From the NCBI GenBank assembly GCA_030247855.1, contig JAPDRN010000033.1:230648-294647 (forward strand): 64,000 bases of DNA, written 5' to 3'. Position 1 is the stretch's first letter, and each line of letters opens with the position of its first letter. Shown piece after piece: positions 56,125 through 64,000 of the stretch. The stretch comes from Knufia peltigerae (lineage: Eukaryota; Ascomycota; Eurotiomycetes; Chaetothyriales; Trichomeriaceae). The notes beneath the pieces were generated by a model. The model made no database searches. It was given only the letters and a program-made list of their open reading frames with translations, and was not told where the DNA came from. A program made the translations under genes and the position numbers.

Positions 56125-59100
56125 CATTATTACTACTAAAGGCATATCCTAAGCATGCAGAATACACATCTGATTTCTCTTACGAGCCCTAATGAGCCCT
56201 CACGATACAAGTGAGTAATAGTATATTTACGGAAGTATAGTACTCAATAGTACTAACAGAAAACTGAGGCAACAGCATAAGTGCAGGGAATTATACCCGT
56301 ACTCTAACGCGCTTAGGAAATAAATGCCGTCTATTATGAAGTCCTAAACTCCCAGCCAAGCTCTATAGAGTTAAGTGAGGTAAACACTTAGCTTTTTACT
56401 AAAGCAAAAGAAGTTCTTTAAAATTTAGGTCCCCCCTCTATAAACACATTAGAGTTAATAATCTAGTGATATCTTTTATCTTAGGTTTAGAGTGAAAATA
56501 TTAGAATAATGTTTTAATTTTTATATTATTTAATAAATCTTATTTAGAGCTTTTAAATAATATATATTTTATTTATATATCTCTTAAATTAAGAGAGTTA
56601 TATAAGATTAAAGTTTATCACTTTTTTAAGGATAAGGAAGATTAGTTAAGTTATATAATAAGCGTAATAATTCACTTCTGAAATAAGTATAGTGTTATAA
56701 GTTAACCTAACTATAGGCTATATATAAACCTATAATAATAGAACAAAATAAGGAAAAAGAGCTAAGTTAGCCTTATAATAATAAGGCTTAATATATAACT
56801 TTTAGGATAGAAAGTAATTAATATATTAATATTATAAGGTAGTATTAAGTATATTATTATAACATTATATCACTATAACACTATAATTACTAGATATATA
56901 TATATATAGTTATTTTATAGCTCTAAATAGACTATATAATAAGTAAAGTAAAGTAATCTATTAAGAGAGTCTTACTCTATTTACTAGCCTAATAAAACTC
57001 ACTAGTTAGCTCTAAGAATTTTAGTATAGTGTTATGAATTAGCCTATATATAGACTATATATATAGCTATAATAATAGCTTATAGAGTAAAGCGCTAGGT
57101 CTAGTGAAGAAGGCCTACTAAGAAGAGAATAACTATTACATAACCTAAATTAGTGGTCTCAGTGAGAATTAGTCCTAATTAGTAACTCTTAGTGTTTTAA
57201 ACACTAAGAATCACTAAGACACACTAAGAAACACTAATTAATAAAGAGTATATATATGTAATCTTTTATAGCTTTATTATAATGTGAATAATAAGTAAGT
57301 GAGATAGATAAGTAAGTAAGACACCTTTATCTGATCACCATTACATTTCATAGCTACACTTAATCACCACGCATTAAATTAGTTATAACTACTTAGATTT
57401 CTCTTTCTCAGATAAGGTTATAACTACTTAATAAATTCTAAAGTTATGTCCGGTGTTACTATAGACACCACACTATCACGCGCTCATTTCGCGCCACTAA
57501 CTCAGACCATCACTAGGCTATATTTCTTACTTTATCACGACCTAAATATAACTATAAGACTCTAAACACTAACCCTCCTTAAGTATTATACTTTCTTTAG
57601 CGTATAGTTATTTCTTTTTCGCCTGGTAATAGTAGCTAAGTAGTGCATTCTTATTATAAAGTGTCTTAACCTTAGACTTTAATAACGCGATTTAATGTAT
57701 AATTCTTATCGCACTCTTTATAAACTAATTAATGACCTTAAGAATTAGAGTTAGAGAGTTTCCTTAATATTAAGAGACTTAATTCTTAATGAATATAGAC
57801 TATGAGCTAGCTTTAGTTAAGTTATTAGGTATCTTAAATACTTAGGCCTAAGATAGTGCGCTACCCTATTTTTCAGGGGTTAGTGTCTATAGCTTTATAT
57901 CTAGATAAGTAATTATACTTTCTAAATTATAGGGAATAAGCTTAGCCCCTTAGAACCCTACCTAAACATTTTAAATTATTATTATCTATTAAAAAGTGGC
58001 TAAAAACGCGGGAAAGAAGTTCTCCTTTAAAATATAAGTAGTACTAGCTTAGACTCTCTTCTTAATTTGGTCACTATATACCTATTTTAACGGGCTAAAA
58101 TACCTAATATTAAGAGGCTAAAGAATGTGAGATAAATGAGGCGATATATAGAGAGTAATAATATTGTGCTCCTTATAGTAAAGCTTAAAATTAGTTAAGT
58201 AATAACTTTTATATCTATTAAGGACTAAAAGGTAATATTTACCTATTATTCGCGGTTTTATATACTAATTAAAGTGTTAAATTCATTTTAGATCTCTCTT
58301 ATTTATGGTCTAGCTATTAGGAGATATGATAATAACCTAGTTATATAGAAGAGTACTATTTTAATACTAAGTAAAGAGATAATATTTACCCGAAATAATA
58401 ATAAATGGTAAAACTATTTAGTCTAACGTATTAATACCTTAAATTATTAGAGTACTGTATAGTCTAATGAATTATATAGGGTAATAGACCATAAAAACCT
58501 ACTTAACTACCTTCTAATGTCTTTAACGCGGTACCAACATAACTATTTCATTATCTAAAGATATTAATAAGTAGTTAAACACTTTATCTTCCTCCTTAGA
58601 CTTAATTTTAGTAATAGGTTATCAGCGTGATAAACCTTATCGCTATTTCACTGACCGCTTCGCTTCTATCTTCTAAGTAATCTCTAATACTTTCTCTATA
58701 GAGTACATAAATTTACCTTCTAACCTAACTCTTTTACCTTACTTATAACTCTTTTGTGCCTTAAGTAACTCGCTTTACTCTTAATTCTACCGCTAAAGAA
58801 GTGTATTCTTAGCGGCAAGCGTTTTCATTATGCGGGTTATCTAGGCTATATATCGCTTAGCGGGCGATATAAGTCTAAGTATCTATACTAATATCGTATC
58901 TAAGAGTACATTAAATTCTTAGAGTTCTATACTATTTAGGGGAGAGCTATATAGTAGAGAGAAGTTAAGATTACATCCCTCTAGTGATGTAATTAGATAT
59001 AGAACGCGTGTGATTATATTTTGTGAAAGGTAGTTTAGTATCTTCTATAGATTATTTAGTATTAACTTAGTGCCTCGCTATTTCGTAAGAATATTATCTA

Positions 59101-62100
59101 GCTTAATAGTCTTTATACGCGCGCGAATAAATATTTCGAGCTATTCTAGACGCGAAATATGTTATATACTAAGCTATAAAGTTATATTAGTCTTATTTAA
59201 GTGAGCACACTTAAACACTAAAAACACTTCTATATTAAGTAGCTAAAGAATATAGGAGTAATGTGATAACATAATTAGTAAGTTAATATTATTCTTTATA
59301 TAATAGACAATAAAATTAGCTTTAATATAACTTTTATAGCTATTAGTAATTAATAATTAAGGCTAACTCACTACTTTCTTATGAGTTTAAGGCTTAAACA
59401 CCTTAATTAATCATTATAGACTAAGCTCATTTAATGTCTAACTATTCTTACTGACCGCAAAATACTAGTTAAAGGGTATTTAAGCTAGTAGCTATCCGGA
59501 ATTAATGTTTTAACCCTTAAAGATAATCATTAGTGAAAGTGTGTCTCTAGCCGCGTTAATACATTTAATTATAGTTACTTACTCCTATTTCTCTATCACA
59601 ATCTTATACTATTACTAATAGTTAAGGGGAACTAAGACCTTTATTATCTAACTCTCTCTAACCCCAAAACTAAACTTATTTATATTCTAAATATTAGAAT
59701 TATTATAGGCGCGCTCTTAAAATTTAGTGATAATCGCGTTAAATCACGCTTTAACCTTATTATATAACGCACTATTAAATTATGTAGTCTTAAGTTACTT
59801 TGTGTAGATACTCTAAATAGTTAGGTAATAATTAAGAAAGTGATAGAGTTATTTATGACTAATTAGGATAATGATTTTAGTAAAGGCTAAATTTTATGAT
59901 ATATATTAAACGTGTTTATAGCGAATTAATTTGGCTAGCTTAATTAATAACGCCGATATAATAAGTAATCTAGTGTATATATATTACGAGATTTATTGCA
60001 TAAGCGTTTTTTCTTCTGTGTTTAAAAGGATTTAGACTATTTCTATGGCTTAGATATATGAAAGTTCTCTAGTAAGCTAACGTGATAGGGTTTAATGTGA
60101 TACGTTAAAAGTGGCGGCGGTAGCGCGAATAGATTTATATTCTTAATTTTAATGTGCTAGGATAGCTTTCTAGACTCGCTCTTTAAGATTAGCTACTTTA
60201 GAAGTGCGTTAATAACCCATGGTTAATAGAAGTAGTGATTAAACGTGACTAGATAGAGTTTCGTGATCTATTGCCCTATATAGTTCATTAGACTATACAG
60301 TACTTTATTACTTATTCCTAATTACTAGGCTAGACTAGCTTAATGCCTAAGCGCCTTTTAGTGCTTATCATAATAATCTTTATTAAGATTATACTCATTA
60401 TAAACTTAGTCTCATTAAAATTATAGATATCTATATTTACTACGCTATATTTCGCGACTATATTCTTTACTAGCGCGAACCATGCCTAAATCGCGTTAAG
60501 ATCTTCACATTAGGCCCTTATATAATTATACTAATAAAAGAAACGCGTCTAAAGCTCTAGTTATCACTTAATAAAGTTAGAAGCCCATTACTTTCTAATA
60601 AGAGATATATCGCGCTTCATGAGCAGTTAATTAGCTATATCTTTTATGCTAATAAGTTAGAGAGAGTGCGATTATATATTAAGGTTAAAAGTATACTAAA
60701 TAATTATATTCTCTTTAAAAGAGATTAGGTTTTATAAGTTAGGTATACTATTATTATAAGACTAGGTGCCCTTAAGTTAGTAGAATAGGGTTATATAACT
60801 ATAGCTATAGATTTTAGTAGCTTTTTAGGCACTAAGATTTAGGGTTTATTTAATAGCCTAAGAAGTATTAATTATGAAACTTAGGCTAAGTTTTATTATA
60901 TGCACTAATAAAATTAAGGTTATTTATGCAAAGTTCCTTTATACTAAGTTCTTAATAACCACGATAGATAATAAGTTAAAACTTTAATTTAACACTTCTA
61001 ACACTATTACGCTATGGACAGGTAACTTATTTATATATAAAGTAGGTCTTAATATAGAGAGTGAGTAAACTATCCATAGAGTAATCTATCCACACACAAA
61101 ATTTAAGCTTTCTACACTTCACTTTTCTTATTAAGTAATTAAACATGTTTGGTACTATATTATAATGACCACTGTGAATTTCATTAATATTTTTTCTGTA
61201 GTTTATTTAATATATCTAATAGTTTATCTAAGCTTACTTTAAACTCTTTTAGCCCGTTACGCAGATTAATAATGAATAATAATATCTTAAATTCTCACTA
61301 AAACACTTAACTATTTATCCTAACTTCACTAGTTTAATAGCTATAATCATTTATAACTTATAGCGTTATTCTCTACACTAAGCACTAAATATATTATACA
61401 CCTAGAAAGAACTTAAAAGAACATTTAAAGAGAAAGTATAGCATTATTAAAGAGCGAGTAAAGAGCATTAAGAAATGGGTTACTACTTAAAATGTTACTA
61501 TTAAGATCACTAACTTACTAAATAATAGCTTACTTATTTACGAACTTTAATTCTTTAAGGGGTTTATCTATATTATCACTAATTTATATAAATACTAAGT
61601 TACTAGTTAAGAGAAAATATAAAGACACTATAGTTATAAACATAGAGTTAACACTTAACGCTAATAAAAAGAGCATTCTATATATTAAAAGGTTATCTTA
61701 TAGCACTTCTTTATGAAAGCTAAAGCTAAGAATTATTAGGTAGTATAATAAGCTCCTACTATTAATAATTTAAAGGCTAACTTAGGCGCTATAAGTACTA
61801 AAAACCCTAAATCTTCACTTAGTACTTTAGTGTCTAGGTTAAATTCTAGGTGTCCTAGTTAATCACTTCACCCTAATATCTCTTAAGCTATTCTATCTTA
61901 GGTTAAGAATACTATTTAGTGTAACAAAGCATATTACTAGTAGATTAGTGAACCTAATTATATTTTTAAGATCTCCCTATAGTTACATAAGAGTTAATTT
62001 CATTATTATATCTTTAGTATAAATACTAAGGTAGTAACTATATCTTATAAAACCCCTAAATCTTAATAGAATAACTTATGTCTCTAGGAAATTTACATAT

Positions 62101-63924
62101 CTATTAAGTAGATAATAACTAAGGTATATAAGTTAATTCTAAAGCTATTATATATTAATATTAAAGTGCTAAATATATTTTAATTAGGTATTACTAGTTA
62201 AGATTCATTTTAAGCTCTTTAAAATTAGTTATTATTTCAAAAATATATAGCGATTTTTTAAGCATTACTATATTATTATATTCGCGTTTAGGAGAGTCAT
62301 TTTAACGTGTAAAAGTTTATTATTATAGAGAATTAATTAGAAGCGTTACTTCTTACGTTAAAGATTAGTAAGAAGTTATTAATATATTATTCTCCTTTAA
62401 ATATAGAGAATAATATAGAGTTAAAAGAGAAGAATTATTACTTAGTGAAGAAAGAGAAAACTAAGAGAATCACTAAGCTTAAATCTATACTAAATCACTA
62501 TATTTTTAATTTCTATATTATATTAATTTAGTACTAAATTATATATATATATAATAGTGTTATTATATTATTTATCTATATATAAATAACTATTATTTAA
62601 GGTTAAGATAAAATAAAGATTATCGCATTTTAGCCTAAGATATAAGTCACTAAATTACTAAGTAAGTTAATTTATTACTACTAATTAGTTTTACTTTAGG
62701 ATACTTATAATATTAAAGAATATTAAGAGCTTTAAGATATTAAGTAGCCACTTAAGTAACTATATAAAATATAAATCACTAATAATTCTTATGATTTTAT
62801 TAATATTATAAATAACTAGTAATTATACATAATAAAGGTTAGAGATACTGTGATCTCTAAAGTATTAATTATCTAGGATAAGCGCAGTTAAAATTTTATA
62901 TATAGTAATATATAATATAGTATTTAAGATCTAGTTAAAGAAATTATTATGGCGTTATAAGAGGCTAAATAAATCTTTTATAACGAGCTATACTTTAGCT
63001 TATCTAATATTCCCATATTTTGTATCACTAAATTACAGAATAACTAGTCTAATAACTAATCTAAATATAGTTTTATTAAGGAAGTTCGGAATATTATTCA
63101 CTTTAAAGGCTATAAGATATAGCTAATAAAGCGTATTACATAAGATTAAGACTACTTAAACACTATCTTTTATACTAAGTAATATAAATATAATAAAACT
63201 ATCACATAACTAATTTAGTTAAAGTTCACTAAAGAGTATAAACTAATGAATAAGGAATTTAAGGAAACTCTCTTAGTAGAGTTATATAAAGGCTCTAGTT
63301 AGTTAACATAGCGAATTAAGTTCTTAGGAATTTATTAGCGAAACTTAGATTTAGCGCTTTATAATCTTTAATTACTATTTAAATTTCTTTTATTTATCTT
63401 AATATACCATAAATCTTAGACACGTATACACGTATCTTATTTCCCTATTTAGTTTATCTTTCCTAAGTTTACTTAGTTACTTATTTAGTATTTTACTCTT
63501 ATCTAGCTATTCTATATATCACTATTAAAGGAGTGTAATATTCTTAAAGCTATAAGTAACTATTTATTTAACTAGGGAGTTAAGATATAACCTAAAGATT
63601 ATATATTTACTATACTATCTCACTAGAGTAAGAGAAGCATTAAATAGACTCTCACTATTTAGAAATAATATTAAATCGTGATAACTATCACTATTAAGTA
63701 CTTTAGTGATTTTAAGTTCGAAGGTAATATTAATATTACTAGAGATAAGGATAACAATATAAATAAAAATATATATACTAATAACATTTTACTCCTAATA
63801 TTATTTCATACTTAGACTGCGCACACTAGCATTATTAGTAATTAACTCTATAGTAGTTACACTATTAACTTCGCTAGACTCTTAATAAACACTAAGGTTT
63901 AGGTATATCTATAAACTAGTAAGC
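56125..63924. repeat. Subtelomeric AT-rich RIP-degraded block
   Basis: 7.8 kb with no surviving gene. It is composed largely of TA-rich sequence with stops in all frames. CA and TG steps are rare while CG steps persist in islands (for example ACGCG or GCGCGC near 59110 and 60540), which is the footprint of CpA-directed RIP rather than of CpG methylation decay. A hairpin and CACTAAG copies lie at 57187-57240. The size and position just inside the telomere would suit a telomere-linked RecQ helicase or transposon remnants, but I could not recognise any motif. Confidence 0.8.
57187..57237. repeat. Inverted repeat followed by CACTAAG copies
   Basis: TCTTAGTGTTT (57187-57197) and AAACACTAAGA (57199-57209) form an 11-bp perfect inverted repeat with a 1-nt centre. 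Two more CACTAAG copies and a CACTAA follow at about 10-nt spacing. Confidence 0.7.
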
Positions 63925-64000
63925 TTAGGGTTAGGGTTAGGGTTAGGGTTAGGGTTAGGGTTAGGGTTAGGGTTAGGGTTAGGGTTAGGGTTAGGGTTAG
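63925..64000 (+). repeat. Telomere, (TTAGGG)n
   Basis: 76 nt of uninterrupted TTAGGG units (about 12.7 copies), with the G-rich strand running 5' to 3' toward the end of the window. This is the expected orientation for a right chromosome end and the usual repeat of filamentous ascomycetes. The array ends at the window edge, so its full length is unknown. Confidence 0.97.

Noticed and set aside
1..64000. PKS, NRPS, terpene or other biosynthetic core gene
   Set aside because: None of the characteristic domains was seen in any frame; the tailoring-type enzymes here do not by themselves make a secondary-metabolite cluster.
1..64000. CRISPR arrays, tRNA or rRNA genes
   Set aside because: No regularly spaced direct repeats, cloverleaf-like sequence or rRNA-like segment was recognised; CRISPR would not be expected in a fungus.

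Overview
The window is the right-hand end of a filamentous ascomycete (Pezizomycotina) chromosome or contig. It finishes in about 12.7 copies of TTAGGG at 63925-64000. Four things point to a Eurotiomycete-like mould: short introns (about 44-103 nt) with GTRNGT-type donors, many Zn2Cys6 regulators, a decayed Tad1-like LINE, and C-to-T (CpA to TpA) repeat-induced point mutation (RIP). The genus cannot be fixed from the sequence alone. All gene models with introns were spliced by eye. Each kept model has a length divisible by three and restores the expected family motifs across its junctions.

Layout. 0.6-9.1 kb: a 2-oxoglutarate/Fe(II) dioxygenase, an Mtr-like neutral amino-acid permease, a zinc alcohol dehydrogenase divergent from it, and an intronless FAD-dependent oxidoreductase. 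9.6-20.3 kb: Zn2Cys6 regulator 1, a quinate-permease-like sugar transporter, a second sugar transporter on the other strand, and an SDR. 20.5-22.3 kb: the remains of a LINE. 23.2-35.2 kb: Zn2Cys6 regulator 2, a 14-TM MFS transporter, an intact Dal5/allantoate-type permease, a broken allantoinase gene, and an arrestin-like protein with a PPAY motif. 36-44.4 kb: a small hydrophilic protein, Zn2Cys6 regulator 3 with a convergent DHA1 transporter, a solo LTR with a perfect 5-bp target duplication, and an omega-type GST. 45.6-47.3 kb: two RIP-killed genes, one NB-ARC/NLR-like and one NAD(P)H-quinone-reductase-like. 48.1-56.1 kb: the last intact genes before the telomere (FAD monooxygenase, 14-TM efflux pump, Zn2Cys6 regulator 4). 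They lie between AT-rich RIP blocks at 49.45-51.1 kb and 56.15-63.92 kb.

Taken together this is accessory, subtelomeric DNA devoted to uptake, efflux and oxidative catabolism. It holds seven transporters (six MFS, one AAAP), four Zn2Cys6 regulators and several oxidoreductases, and no PKS, NRPS or terpene core gene. All four regulators sit directly next to an MFS transporter. The clearest candidate for a self-contained unit is regulator 4 plus the efflux pump, which share a 345-bp divergent promoter containing nested inverted repeats, with the FAD monooxygenase as a possible third member. The clearest evolutionary story is loss by RIP: the allantoinase, quinone-reductase and NB-ARC genes are dead while neighbours such as the Dal5-like permease are intact.
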